This document shows, piece by piece, positions 27,275-36,404 of a DNA stretch of 64,000 bases. Position 1 is the stretch's first letter; the number at the start of each line of letters is the position of its first letter. The translations under genes were made by a program, and so were the position numbers. The stretch is from Accumulibacter jenkinsii (GTDB taxonomy: Bacteria > Pseudomonadota > Gammaproteobacteria > Burkholderiales > Rhodocyclaceae): the NCBI GenBank assembly GCA_036625225.1, contig JAZKUF010000003.1, positions 372,001 to 436,000 of the forward strand, in the 5' to 3' direction. The notes beneath the pieces were generated by a model that saw only the letters and a program-made list of their open reading frames with translations, was not told the DNA's origin and searched no databases.

Positions 27275-28870
27275 TCAGTAATAGATTCTGAAGACCCGCT
27301 GAATCTGTTCGAACTCGTGCAGATAGGCGCGGGCCACCTCGCGATGAGTCGCCAGCACGGTCAGGTCATGCGAGAAAACGGAAGTGTTGTACCAGTTGAA
27401 ACTGCCTTCGATGACCGTTGCCTCATCGATCACGCAGTACTTCGAATGAATCGGAGAATAGGGCACCGGGTGATCGGTCTGTCCGTAAACCAGGCCGACC
27501 GGGATCCCCGCCGTGCGCAATCCCTGGACGGCGGGCAGCAGGGGGCGGTTGAGTTCGTCGGCCATCGAGCGTTCGACGCCCACCCGTCCCTGGCGCGCGA
27601 GGTGGCCGTTGAGGAGAATATGGACATTGACGCCGCGGTTCCTGGCCTGGATCAGGGCGTCGATGACGCTGTCGCCGTGTTCGCCGAGCAGGTTGCCGAT
27701 CAGGAACAGGGTCAGCTTGATCGAATGCCTGGCGCGGTGGATTTCCGCCAGAATGGCATGGTGCGGACGGTAATAGCGGCCGTCGAGCAGGCTGTGCCGG
27801 CCGTAGGTATAGAGCAGATTGAAGGGACTGAGCGGGTCAATGCCGTATTTCTGGTTGACCCCGCCGCGTTCGCTCTGGAAAACGTTGTCGAGCAGACGGC
27901 AGACGCCCCGGGAATGAAAGCTCATTCCCGATTCCCAGTTCGCCCACCAGCGGTCGAAGGTGATATTGAACGAACCGAGGATGCAGTCCTCATCGTTGAA
28001 GATGATGAACTTGGTATGCATGTCGGGATCGACTTCGATCAGGTGATGGTGTGGGGTGCAGAAAACGCCCACCAGTTCGATGCCGGCGCGTTTCAGACGG
28101 GCGTAGTTCTCGCTGTTGGTGAGCGTCATCTTGCGCCAGTCGACGATGCACTGCACCCAGACGCCCTGATGGCTGGCATGCACCAGGTGGCGCGTGAAGT
28201 CATGGTCGTCGATGCAGTCGACGCTCACCTTGATGGTGCAGAAGCGATCGGGGTGTTCGTGCTTGCAGCGAATCACCTTGTCGATGTGATCGTGAATGAA
28301 GCGCTTGGGATGGTACGGATGATGCTGCTGTCCTTTGGTGAACTTGGCCACCAGATGCAGCGAGCCGAAATGATGGTTGTACCAATCGACATCGCTCTGC
28401 AACTGCCAGGCATTGCATTCATGGGTGTGATAGCTGTTGGCGGTGGCCCATTCGGGGGTGATTCGTCGGTATTGCGGTTGCTCCGAACGCAACTGGCCCC
28501 AGTCCATGAAGATGTATTCGGACTGCGAAGGCAGCGAATGTTCGTCGACGTGGGCGATAAAAGCGAACTTGACGCAATTGACGTGGCCGAAACTGCTCGA
28601 CGAGGGATGAATATAGAAATCCCGCGTTCGCCGCTTGTGATGATTCCATTCGATATCGAAAGGGTCGGTGTCGACGACGTAGGTTTCACAGATGTTGTGG
28701 TCCCGATAGACCCGCAGGATGACCTTCAGGTTGACCTGAACCCCGAACCAGACGTCGAAGATTATCTTGCCCCAGCGCAGATGGAACTTCTCGTTGAAGT
28801 CGTTGGTGCGCACGAAAGAGCCGCCGAGGTTTCCGTGCACCGGCACTGCATATTTCTCTGCTGTATCCAT
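27275..28870 (-). CDS. Phospholipase D family protein with N-terminal beta-rich domain
   Basis: A 531-residue protein without signal peptide. The last ~360 residues contain two PLD-type modules. The second HKD motif is intact (HSKYCVID, His475/Lys477/Asp482, followed by EGSFNW). The first reads HTKFIIFNDED with Asn292 in the Asp position, followed by LGSFNITFDRW. PLD-fold enzymes cut phosphodiesters in lipids or nucleic acids using one His from each module. Residues ~1-155 form an unrecognised, probably beta-rich domain. Residues ~145-235 are very rich in His. The gene starts 73 bp downstream of the CBM21-like/EEP gene and ends 72 bp before pgk, all on one strand. The substrate is unknown. 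Confidence 0.78.
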   Translation of the reverse strand: MDTAEKYAVPVHGNLGGSFVRTNDFNEKFHLRWGKIIFDVWFGVQVNLKVILRVYRDHNICETYVVDTDPFDIEWNHHKRRTRDFYIHPSSSSFGHVNCVKFAFIAHVDEHSLPSQSEYIFMDWGQLRSEQPQYRRITPEWATANSYHTHECNAWQLQSDVDWYNHHFGSLHLVAKFTKGQQHHPYHPKRFIHDHIDKVIRCKHEHPDRFCTIKVSVDCIDDHDFTRHLVHASHQGVWVQCIVDWRKMTLTNSENYARLKRAGIELVGVFCTPHHHLIEVDPDMHTKFIIFNDEDCILGSFNITFDRWWANWESGMSFHSRGVCRLLDNVFQSERGGVNQKYGIDPLSPFNLLYTYGRHSLLDGRYYRPHHAILAEIHRARHSIKLTLFLIGNLLGEHGDSVIDALIQARNRGVNVHILLNGHLARQGRVGVERSMADELNRPLLPAVQGLRTAGIPVGLVYGQTDHPVPYSPIHSKYCVIDEATVIEGSFNWYNTSVFSHDLTVLATHREVARAYLHEFEQIQRVFRIYY

Positions 28871-28943
28871 TTGAGAACAAGCTGCCTATTCTGTTCGGCT
28901 TTCCTGCGGCACGACGGTGATTGCGCGAGCGCTGGCCGGCAAC

Positions 28944-30449
28944 TCAGGTGGGCTCGAAGGTCATCAGATAGCCAAAATGGTCGGACACTCGTCCATAGTC
29001 CTGTTCGGTGAACACGGTTCGACCGGCGATCACCGCAAGTCCGCTTCCCTTGCGGAGAAAAACGTAATCGATACGATGATCCTGGTCCAGGTCATGCTCC
29101 CACCCTGCTTCCCGGACGCTGAAAACCCGGTGGAAAATCTCCGGAGAGTTTGCTGCCAGATACTGGTCATTATATTCGTTTGAGGCGACCACGAACTGAT
29201 AACCCTTTGCCCCGGCCTTGATATTGAAGTCACCGCAGAGCAGGGTCGCGCTGACCTCGGGAGAATGCTCGCTTGCCGCCCACTGCCGGAGATTTTCGAA
29301 CTGCTCGGCGAAGCCGTCTTCCCACCAGCTCAGATGCGACGAGAAGACATTGACGAGGCCGACGTAGGGCACGTTCACCTGCGCCATCACCACCTTGCGC
29401 GAGTGGATGCTGAGCGGGTTGCGACTGTTGGAGACATACCTTTCCCGATGGCACCTGATCGGCAATCGGCTGAGCACGGCCACCCCCTCGCGATAGCGGT
29501 CAAAACCCCGGTGCGACCAGTCGGTCACCAGGTGATAGGGAGCGCGCAGCCTTTGATTGATGATTCTCGCGGTGTTCGTTGCCCAGTCCCCCTGGCCGTT
29601 GTTCCAGAGCTCGGCCACTTCCTGCAGGCAGACCAGGTCGACGTCGAGTTCGTCAATAGCGCGCGCGATCAGCGACAGTTTTTCGTCCTGCCGATCTTCC
29701 TGACAGCAATGCAGGTTGAGGATCATCACTGCCAGGGGTCGCCGGCGAACGGTGTAGTTCGCACCGAAGTTGTCGTCCGTGAACGTCTGTTGCCGCGCTT
29801 TGCACGCAATCCGGTACCGAATGCGAAAAGCGTCGTCTACCGGCAGTTCAGCTTGCCAGATCTGGCAGCCGTAGTGATTGGGGTTTCTCGCGTTGCTGTG
29901 AAACTCGCTCTGCCAGTAGTCACTCTGGTAGACGGCGACCGCTTCGTGCGCGCTCTGCCAGTCGTCGCTCGTCCAGTGGATGCTTACCTCGTCGGCTGCC
30001 AGTTGCCGGTCTGCCGCGACGACGACCCGCAGCGAGGTTTGGCCATCGGCCAGCCGGTCCTCGAAGGCGACGTTCTGCAGCGGCCGCTTCGTTGCCAGCA
30101 TGATTCCCGAGTCGGCCTGCGTCGAGTGATTGACGCCCTGGTTGTTGTCCCAGTATTCGGCACCGGCGACGCGATAGCGCAGGGCGAACTGAATGTTGCC
30201 GGGAAGCGAGCGCTCGGCGGTGAGGGGAAAGGCCGCACGCGCGCGCCAGTACTCCCTGCCCGCTGCTGCCTTGCCGTGAAACGACGCCGCCAGGGTATGC
30301 CAGGCGCCATCTTCTCCGGCCCACAGGACATCGACCTGCTTGTCGAAGGCGAGGTCGTCGACCAGCAGGGAAAACGACAGCTGCTGCTCAGGGAGGGCCG
30401 TTTTTCGGGTGATCACGTTCTTGGCATGCAGCAGATTGATCTCGTTCAT
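28944..30449 (-). CDS. EEP-family hydrolase with two N-terminal CBM21-like domains
   Basis: A 501-residue protein without signal peptide. The C-terminal ~260 residues are an endonuclease/exonuclease/phosphatase (EEP) domain with every expected motif: ILNLHC, LVCLQEV (metal-binding Glu), GVAVLSRLPI, VFSSHLSWW, LLCGDFN, DHRIDYVFL and VSDHFG. In front are two similar beta-sandwich modules (about 20-110 and 125-235). The first contains YRVAGAEYWDNNQGVNHS and the second YRIACKARQQTFTDDNFGANY, both close to the CBM21 glycogen/starch-binding signature. Members of EEP cut nucleic acids, phosphoinositides or sphingomyelin. The CBM21-like part points to a polysaccharide such as glycogen. AGGA precedes ATG 30449. 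It is followed by the PLD gene. Confidence 0.8.
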   Translation of the reverse strand: MNEINLLHAKNVITRKTALPEQQLSFSLLVDDLAFDKQVDVLWAGEDGAWHTLAASFHGKAAAGREYWRARAAFPLTAERSLPGNIQFALRYRVAGAEYWDNNQGVNHSTQADSGIMLATKRPLQNVAFEDRLADGQTSLRVVVAADRQLAADEVSIHWTSDDWQSAHEAVAVYQSDYWQSEFHSNARNPNHYGCQIWQAELPVDDAFRIRYRIACKARQQTFTDDNFGANYTVRRRPLAVMILNLHCCQEDRQDEKLSLIARAIDELDVDLVCLQEVAELWNNGQGDWATNTARIINQRLRAPYHLVTDWSHRGFDRYREGVAVLSRLPIRCHRERYVSNSRNPLSIHSRKVVMAQVNVPYVGLVNVFSSHLSWWEDGFAEQFENLRQWAASEHSPEVSATLLCGDFNIKAGAKGYQFVVASNEYNDQYLAANSPEIFHRVFSVREAGWEHDLDQDHRIDYVFLRKGSGLAVIAGRTVFTEQDYGRVSDHFGYLMTFEPT

Positions 30450-30592
30450 GGTTCCTCACGTCGGGGCTTGCAGGCGAAGGGTCGAGGCCGGAATCGGGTT
30501 CGGCCGCGCTTCCCGATCGGCCAGGCGGAAGTATCCCTGACCGCCGCAGCCTCGTCAAATCGGTCCCGGCCGGTTCGCGCGCGGCGCTGCGC

Positions 30593-30624
30593 GGCGCCTT
30601 GCCGAACCCGTTCGGCAAGGCGCC
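30593..30624 (-). terminator. Strong hairpin after the carbamoyltransferase gene
   Basis: A perfect 14-bp stem starting GGCGCCTTGCC with a 4-base loop, 6 bp beyond the stop codon on the minus strand. It lacks a T-run, so it may terminate or protect the 3' end. The rest of the 181-bp gap shows no gene. Confidence 0.5.
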
Positions 30625-30630
30625 AAGGTC

Positions 30631-32403
30631 CTACGCCGTTGCTTCTCCGGCAGGCGCCGCCGGCTGCGGCACGCTTTCCTTGACCACCAGCACGTCCTCC
30701 ATCACGAGGTACTGCAGATCGGATCCGAAGAACATGTTGAGGGCGTCGGTCGGTGAGCAGATCATCGCCTCGCCGCGGCGGTTGAGCGAGGTGTTGAGAA
30801 CGACGCCGTTGCCGGTCAGCGCTTCGAGTTCGAGCATCAGGTCGTAGTAGCGCGGGTTGAACTCGCGTCGCAGCACCTGCGCGCGCGAGCTGCCGTCTTC
30901 ATGTACCACTTCGGGAACCCGTTCCTTCCAGCCCCTGGCCACTTCGAAGGTGAAGGTCATGAACGGCGCCGGGTGTTCGCTGCCCAGCATCTGCGGGCCG
31001 ACGCTGTCGAGCATGCTCGGGCAGAAGGGGCGCCAGCGCTCGCGGAACTTGATCTGGGAATTGATCCGGTCGGCGACGCCGGGCGCGCTCGGGCAGCCGA
31101 GGATGGAACGTCCGCCGAGCGCGCGCGGGCCGAATTCCATCCGTCCCTGGAACCAGGCCACCGGGTTGCCCTCGACGAGCAGGCGGGCCACGTGCTTCGG
31201 CACGTCGTTCAGCTGCTGCCAGGCGGGCCGCTGCGGATGGCGGGCGCAGGCGGCGATGACGTCTTCGTTGCTGTAGACCGGGCCGAGATAGACGTGCTCC
31301 ATCTTTTCGACCGGAACGCCGCGCTCTACCGAGACATAGGCTGCGGCGCCGACCGCCGTACCGGCGTCGCCCGAGGCCGGCTGGACGAAGAGTTCGCGGA
31401 CGTCCGGGCGGGCGATGATCTTCTGGTTGAGCTTGACGTTGAGCGCGCCGCCGCCGGAAAAGGCGAGGCGGCCGGTCTCGCGCAGGATGCCGCCGAGGTA
31501 ATGCTCGATCATCTGCAGCGAGAGATCCTCGAACAGCTTCTGCATGCTCGCCGCGTAATGGATGTAGGGGTCGTCGGCGATGTCCCCCGAACGTCTGGGG
31601 CCCAGCCAGTCGACCAGCCGAGGCGAAAAGTAGTATCCCTTGCCGTTTTCCTTGTAGCGGCGAAAGCCGATCACGTTGGCGTAAGCGGTGTTGACCGTCA
31701 GTTCACCCTGCTCGAACTTCGCGAGGCGCGAGAAGTCGTAGCGTGTAGGGTCGCCGTAAGGCGCCATGCCCATCACCTTGTACTCGCCGTCGAGCATCTC
31801 GAAGCCGAGGTATTCGGTCAACGCGCCATAGAGGCCGCCGAGCGAATCGGGGTCGTAGAACTCCTTGATCTTGTGGATCCGGCCATTCTCGCCGTAACCG
31901 AAGAAGGTGGTCGCGTACTCGCCCTTGCCGTCGATGCCGAGGATCGCCGTCTTCTCCCTGAAGCCGGCGCAGTGGTAGGCGCTGGCGGCATGCGCGAGGT
32001 GATGTTCGACGGCGACGATCTCGGTCTTCGCGAGGTCGAAACCGAGCTGCAGCAGACACCACTCGATCCGCCTGCGGTAGCGGTAATAGCGCCGGTTGCC
32101 GGTCAGCAGGGCGTCGAGCGCGCGCTCCGGCGCGTACCAGTAGCGTCTGGCGTAATGCCAGCGGGCCGGTTCGGTGAGGCTGATCGGGGCAAACGGGATG
32201 GCCACCGCGTCCACCTCGGCAGGCCGGATGCCGGCGAACTCGAGGCAGAACTTCGCTGCTTCGTAAGGCATGCGGTTCTTGGCGTGCTTGTCACGGACGA
32301 AACGTTCCTCCTCGGCGGCGGCGACGAGGCGGCCGTCGATATAGAGCGCAGCCGAGGGGTCGTGGGTCAGTGCGCCGGACAGTCCGAGTAGGGTCAGTGC
32401 CAA
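30631..32403 (-). CDS. NodU/CmcH-type carbamoyltransferase
   Basis: A 590-residue enzyme that should make carbamoyl-AMP from carbamoyl phosphate and ATP and transfer the carbamoyl group to a hydroxyl, usually of a sugar or secondary metabolite. The N-terminal ASKHA-like part starts LLGLSGALTHDPSAALYIDG with EEERF and the histidine motif EHHLAHAASAYH. The middle carries LAFSGGGALNVKLNQKI, and the C-terminal YrdC-like part has WFQGRMEFGPRALGGRSIL and NTSLNRRGEAM. The start codon appears to be TTG 32403, since no ATG lies near the family start. No other glycan or antibiotic genes are close, so the acceptor is unknown. Confidence 0.9.
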   Translation of the reverse strand: MALTLLGLSGALTHDPSAALYIDGRLVAAAEEERFVRDKHAKNRMPYEAAKFCLEFAGIRPAEVDAVAIPFAPISLTEPARWHYARRYWYAPERALDALLTGNRRYYRYRRRIEWCLLQLGFDLAKTEIVAVEHHLAHAASAYHCAGFREKTAILGIDGKGEYATTFFGYGENGRIHKIKEFYDPDSLGGLYGALTEYLGFEMLDGEYKVMGMAPYGDPTRYDFSRLAKFEQGELTVNTAYANVIGFRRYKENGKGYYFSPRLVDWLGPRRSGDIADDPYIHYAASMQKLFEDLSLQMIEHYLGGILRETGRLAFSGGGALNVKLNQKIIARPDVRELFVQPASGDAGTAVGAAAYVSVERGVPVEKMEHVYLGPVYSNEDVIAACARHPQRPAWQQLNDVPKHVARLLVEGNPVAWFQGRMEFGPRALGGRSILGCPSAPGVADRINSQIKFRERWRPFCPSMLDSVGPQMLGSEHPAPFMTFTFEVARGWKERVPEVVHEDGSSRAQVLRREFNPRYYDLMLELEALTGNGVVLNTSLNRRGEAMICSPTDALNMFFGSDLQYLVMEDVLVVKESVPQPAAPAGEATA

Positions 32404-32534
32404 GGTCGAGGTCTCAGGGGATCACATTCTCGGCCCGCGTTGCGCGGGCCGCAAAGTCGGCAAGTATACCTGCATCGGCGCCACGGTCTCGCTTCTCTTT
32501 CCGATCCGCGCCATACGGTGGCGCGGAGCCGTCG

Positions 32535-33848
32535 TCAGTCGTCGACGCGATACCGGGCTGCGCGGGCGTGTGCCGGCAGACCTTCTCCCTGCGCCAGGGT
32601 CGCTGCGATGCGGCCGAGCGTTTTCGCGCCGATCGGCGAAACGCGGATCAGGCTGCTTCGCTTCTGGAAGTCGTAGACGCCGAGCGGCGAGGAGAAGCGG
32701 GCGCTGCCCGAAGTCGGCAGCACATGGTTGGGGCCGGCGCAGTAGTCGCCCAGCGATTCCGAGGTATGAGGGCCGATGAAGATCGCGCCGGCGTGGCGGA
32801 TTTTCGGTACCCAGGCGTCGGCGTCGACCAGCGACAGTTCGAGATGTTCGGGCGCAATGCGGTTGGCGATCGCGCAGGCTTCGTCGAGGTCGCGGACCTG
32901 GATCAGGGCGCCGCGATTTTCGAGTGCGGTACGAATCACCTGCTGGCGGGGCATGGTCGGCAGCAGTCTGGCGAGCGCCGCCGCCACCTGGTCGAGATAG
33001 GCGGCCGCCGGGGAGATCAGGATGGCCTGCGCGAGTTCGTCGTGTTCGGCCTGCGAGAAGAGGTCCATGGCGACCCAGTCGGGGTCGGTGTGACCGTCGC
33101 CGATGACGAGGATTTCGGACGGGCCGGCGATCATGTCGATGCCGACGACGCCGAAGACCCGGCGCTTGGCAGCCGCAACGTAGGCGTTGCCGGGGCCGAC
33201 GATCTTGTCTACCTGCGGCACGCTGCCGGTGCCGTAGGCGAGGGCCGCGATCGCCTGGGCGCCGCCGATGGTGAATACCCGATCGACCCCGGCGAGCGCC
33301 GCCGCCGCGAGCACCAGCGGGTTCTGTTCGCCGGCCGGCGTCGGCACGACCATGATCAGTTCGCGGACTCCCGCGACCCGCGCCGGGATCGCGTTCATCA
33401 GTACCGACGACGGGTACGACGCCTTGCCGCCGGGGACGTAGAGGCCGACCCGGTCAAGCGGTGTCACCTTCTGGCCGAGCATCGTGCCGGAGATTTCCGC
33501 GTCCTCTTCCTGGTACTGCCAGCTGTCGAGGCTCTGCCGCTGGTGGTAGCGGCGGATGCGCCCGGCAGCCGCTTCGAGCGCCTGCCGCTGGGCCGCTGGC
33601 AGACCGGCGAGGGCCTGCTGCAGCACGTCCTGCGACAGCTCGAGTTCGGCCATGGAATCGACACCGAGGCCGTCGAAGCGCCGGGTGTATTCGATCACCG
33701 CCGCGTCGCCGCCGGTCTTCACTGCGGCCACGATGTCGGCGACCGTTCGCTCGATGGCGTCGTCCTGGGCCGCTTCGAAAGCGAGCAGGGCGTCGAGACG
33801 CGGCTGGAAATCGGCCTCGGTAGTAGCCAGACGCTTGATCCTGATCAT
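32535..33848 (-). CDS. hisD: Histidinol dehydrogenase
   Basis: It catalyses the last two steps of histidine synthesis (histidinol to histidine, NAD-dependent, zinc). The protein has 437 residues, the normal length. Typical segments are GLYVPGGKASYPSSVLMNA, FTIGGAQAIAALAYGTGSVP, KIVGPGNAYVAAAKR and EHLELSL. The ATG at 33848 overlaps the stop of hisG in an ATGA, so translation is coupled. Confidence 0.97.
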   Translation of the reverse strand: MIRIKRLATTEADFQPRLDALLAFEAAQDDAIERTVADIVAAVKTGGDAAVIEYTRRFDGLGVDSMAELELSQDVLQQALAGLPAAQRQALEAAAGRIRRYHQRQSLDSWQYQEEDAEISGTMLGQKVTPLDRVGLYVPGGKASYPSSVLMNAIPARVAGVRELIMVVPTPAGEQNPLVLAAAALAGVDRVFTIGGAQAIAALAYGTGSVPQVDKIVGPGNAYVAAAKRRVFGVVGIDMIAGPSEILVIGDGHTDPDWVAMDLFSQAEHDELAQAILISPAAAYLDQVAAALARLLPTMPRQQVIRTALENRGALIQVRDLDEACAIANRIAPEHLELSLVDADAWVPKIRHAGAIFIGPHTSESLGDYCAGPNHVLPTSGSARFSSPLGVYDFQKRSSLIRVSPIGAKTLGRIAATLAQGEGLPAHARAARYRVDD

Positions 33849-34489
33849 CGGCCGACAACTCCGGCGATGGCGGCGAGAATCGGCGCCAACTGCTCGCGCT
33901 TGAGTTTGAGCGCAGCCTGATTGACGATCAGCCGCGACGAGATGTCCATGATGTGCTCGACGGCCAGCAGATGGTTGGCTTTCAGCGTGCTGCCGGTGGA
34001 CACCAGATCGACGATGGCGTCGGCGAGGCCGGCCAGGGGCGCGAGTTCCATCGACCCGTAGAGCTTGATCAGGTCGACATGCACGCCCTTGGCCGCGAAG
34101 TGTTCGCGGGCGATATTGACGTACTTGCTCGCCACCCGCAGGCGCGCGCCCTGGCGCACCGCATGCAGGTAATCGAAACCGGCGGGAACGGCGACCATCA
34201 TCCGGCAGCGGGCGATCTGCAGGTCGATCGGCTGGTAGAGGCCTTCGCTGCCGTGCTCGAGCAGGATGTCCCTGCCGGCGACGCCGAGGTCGGCCGCGCC
34301 ATACTGGACGTAGGTCGGCGTGTCGGTGGCGCGGACGATGACCACCCGCACATTGTCCTGGTTGGTCGGGATGATCAGCCGACGTGAGGTCTCGGGATCC
34401 TCGAGCGGCTCGATGCCGGCTGCCGCCAGCAGCGGCAGCGTCTCGTCAAAGATGCGGCCCTTCGAGAGAGCGATGGTGATGCCGTTCAC
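33845..34489 (-). CDS. hisG: ATP phosphoribosyltransferase, short form
   Basis: The first, feedback-regulated enzyme of histidine synthesis. With 214 residues it is the short form that lacks the C-terminal regulatory domain and needs HisZ as a partner (hisZ is not in the window). Marks: ITIALSKGRIFDETLPLL, YGAADLGVAGRDIL, YVNIAREHF, YGSMELAPLAGLADAIVDLVSTG. A GC-rich hairpin (34524-34554) lies just upstream. It is the first gene of the visible hisG-hisD unit. Confidence 0.97.
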   Translation of the reverse strand: MNGITIALSKGRIFDETLPLLAAAGIEPLEDPETSRRLIIPTNQDNVRVVIVRATDTPTYVQYGAADLGVAGRDILLEHGSEGLYQPIDLQIARCRMMVAVPAGFDYLHAVRQGARLRVASKYVNIAREHFAAKGVHVDLIKLYGSMELAPLAGLADAIVDLVSTGSTLKANHLLAVEHIMDISSRLIVNQAALKLKREQLAPILAAIAGVVGR

Positions 34490-34871
34490 GGCTTCTTCCT
34501 GCGCGACAAAGGCCGCATTCTACCGCAATGCTGCGCTGCGGGCAGCGCAGCGATTGAGGGATTGAGGGCCCAGCCGGGCAGCCGGGCGGCAGCGAATTGG
34601 CGCGGCCGGCATTCCTGGCTTGCCCGGTGAACCCGCCAATCCCCCCGCGATCCTTTCCTTCGGCTGGCCACCTGCAGGGCTGCGAAAGGCTAAAGTTTCG
34701 ACATAAATGGCGTATTATTCGGGCGCCACAGCGCAGCGAAAAAAAAACCTTACGGAAAAGCAACAGTTATGCAGCCCCGCGCGCCGTTGGCGTTGCCTCT
34801 GACCGTTCCTCTCGGTGCCACCCAGGGGTCAATCAGGATTTACGTTGCGGCAGACACCGAAGGAGACTTAT
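34490..34871. other. Intergenic region between hisG and the CorC-like gene
   Basis: These 382 bp separate two divergent genes and must hold both promoters. I see a perfect 10-bp stem with a GG loop (GCTGCGCTGC / GCAGCGCAGC, extended by CAAT/ATTG) at 34524-34554, small direct repeats (GATTGAGG twice, CAGCCGGG twice) and the run of nine A at 34738-34746. AAGGAG lies just before ATG 34872. I found no gene, no recognisable riboswitch and no convincing -35/-10 pair. Confidence 0.55.
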
Positions 34872-36308
34872 ATGGAACAAATGACTCTATATCTCAACCT
34901 TTTGCTGATTCTGGCCTTTGTTGCCGGCAACGCCTTTTTCGTCGGCTCGGAGATCGCCATTTCATCGGCCCGCCGCAGCCGCATCAGGCAGTTGGCCGAG
35001 GAGGGCGACAAACGGGCGGCCAGGGTCGAGATGCTGCACAACGAGCCGGAGCGTTTCTACTCGGTTACCCAGGTCGGCATTACCCTGGTCTCGCTTGGTC
35101 TGGGTGCCGTTGGCATGGAGACGATCAGCATTCTGACCGACCCGACCTTTGTTGCGATTCTTGCCCTGTTCGGTGACAGCGAGGCGCTGCTCAAGGCGGC
35201 GCACACCATGTCCTATGTCTTCGCCTTTATCGTCATCTCCTTCCTGCACGTGGTCGCCGGCGAACTGGCCCCCAAGGTGCTTGCCTTCCACAAGGCCGAG
35301 CAGATGAGCATGGCGGTGGGCGGGATGATCAACATCCTGTACCTCACCTTCAAGCCGCTGATTTACGTCATGAAGCTATCCTCGAACGCGCTCCTGCGGT
35401 TGTTCGGGCAGAACAATCTCGAGGGCCATGGGGAGAGCCACTTCACGATGTCGGTCGAGGAAATCCGGATGATCCTCTCGGCGAGCGAGAAGGACGGTAT
35501 GCTCGACAAGGATGAAACCGAGATGATCCGTGGCGTCTTCAAACTCGACGAGCATACGGTGCGCGAGGCAATGGTGCCGCGTACGCGGATTCGCGCCTTG
35601 TCGAATGAAGACACGCTCGCCGATGCCCTACGGGTTTTTCGGGATGTGCCGCATGCGCGCTTTCCGGTCTATGACAAGAGTCTAGACCGGATCACCGGCG
35701 TGGTGGCGATCAAGGAGTTGTTGACGGTGATGGCCGAAAGCACTGGCCAGACGCTGGAAGAGGTGAGTCAGCGACCGGTCAGCGAGTTCGTGCAGGCACC
35801 GTATATTGTTCCCAATAGCAAGACATTGAGCGATCTGCTGAAGGAATTCAAGCGCACCCGGCAGCAGATGGCGGTCGTGATCGACGAGTATGGCGGCACT
35901 GAAGGGATCATCACGCTGGAAGACATCCTGGAAGAGATCGTCGGTGACTACGAGGATGAATTCACCCGTCAGGCGAGACGAGTCAAGAAACTCCTCGGCA
36001 GCCAGTATGAAATCGACGCATCGATGCGGGTTTCCGACCTCGACGTGCTGCTTGACTTTCCTTTCCCGCGTGATGACGACTACGTCACCCTTGCGGGTCT
36101 CTTCTACAAGAGGCTCGGCAGCGTGCCGAACGTCGGCGATTCCGTTGAACTCGAAGGCGGTCGACTGACGGTGGTCGAGATGGACAACCACCGCATTACC
36201 CTGTTGAAGTTTGAAGATACCGCGGTTGGCGAGGACGGAGTCGTTCGTCTGGTCGAAAACTCGTCCGCAGCCGATACCCATACCGTACCTACCGAAGCAC
36301 CGCAGTAG
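34872..36308 (+). CDS. CNNM/CorC-HlyC family membrane protein with CBS pair
   Basis: A 478-residue inner-membrane protein. A DUF21/CNNM transmembrane domain (about 1-185, starting LYLNLLLILAFVAGNAFFVG with further helices) is followed by two CBS domains (about 210-330, AMVPRTRIRALSNEDTLADA and VIDEYGGTEGIITLEDILEE) and a C-terminal CorC_HlyC domain (about 345-450). Relatives are linked to magnesium/cobalt or polyamine efflux, often mis-called hemolysins. ATG 34872 has GGAG at good spacing. It is convergent with an Orn/Lys/Arg decarboxylase gene; a polyamine link is possible but only inferred. Confidence 0.88.
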   Translation: MEQMTLYLNLLLILAFVAGNAFFVGSEIAISSARRSRIRQLAEEGDKRAARVEMLHNEPERFYSVTQVGITLVSLGLGAVGMETISILTDPTFVAILALFGDSEALLKAAHTMSYVFAFIVISFLHVVAGELAPKVLAFHKAEQMSMAVGGMINILYLTFKPLIYVMKLSSNALLRLFGQNNLEGHGESHFTMSVEEIRMILSASEKDGMLDKDETEMIRGVFKLDEHTVREAMVPRTRIRALSNEDTLADALRVFRDVPHARFPVYDKSLDRITGVVAIKELLTVMAESTGQTLEEVSQRPVSEFVQAPYIVPNSKTLSDLLKEFKRTRQQMAVVIDEYGGTEGIITLEDILEEIVGDYEDEFTRQARRVKKLLGSQYEIDASMRVSDLDVLLDFPFPRDDDYVTLAGLFYKRLGSVPNVGDSVELEGGRLTVVEMDNHRITLLKFEDTAVGEDGVVRLVENSSAADTHTVPTEAPQ

Positions 36309-36404
36309 GGTGTGCCGGAACAACGGACACGCCACGCGAAAAGGTGATTCACCGACGATAACGGCTTGCGGCGGGCCGGTCGAGGTGACTCCCTGCCCGG
36401 CTGC

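Noticed and set aside
27275..30449. Reading the EEP/PLD pair as an antiphage defence system
   Set aside because: There is no sensor, helicase, nucleotide cyclase, toxin or mobile-element context nearby, and the CBM21-like modules point to a polysaccharide instead.
34490..34871. Possible riboswitch before the CorC-like gene
   Set aside because: I looked for Mg/Mn-type leader motifs and found no recognisable consensus.
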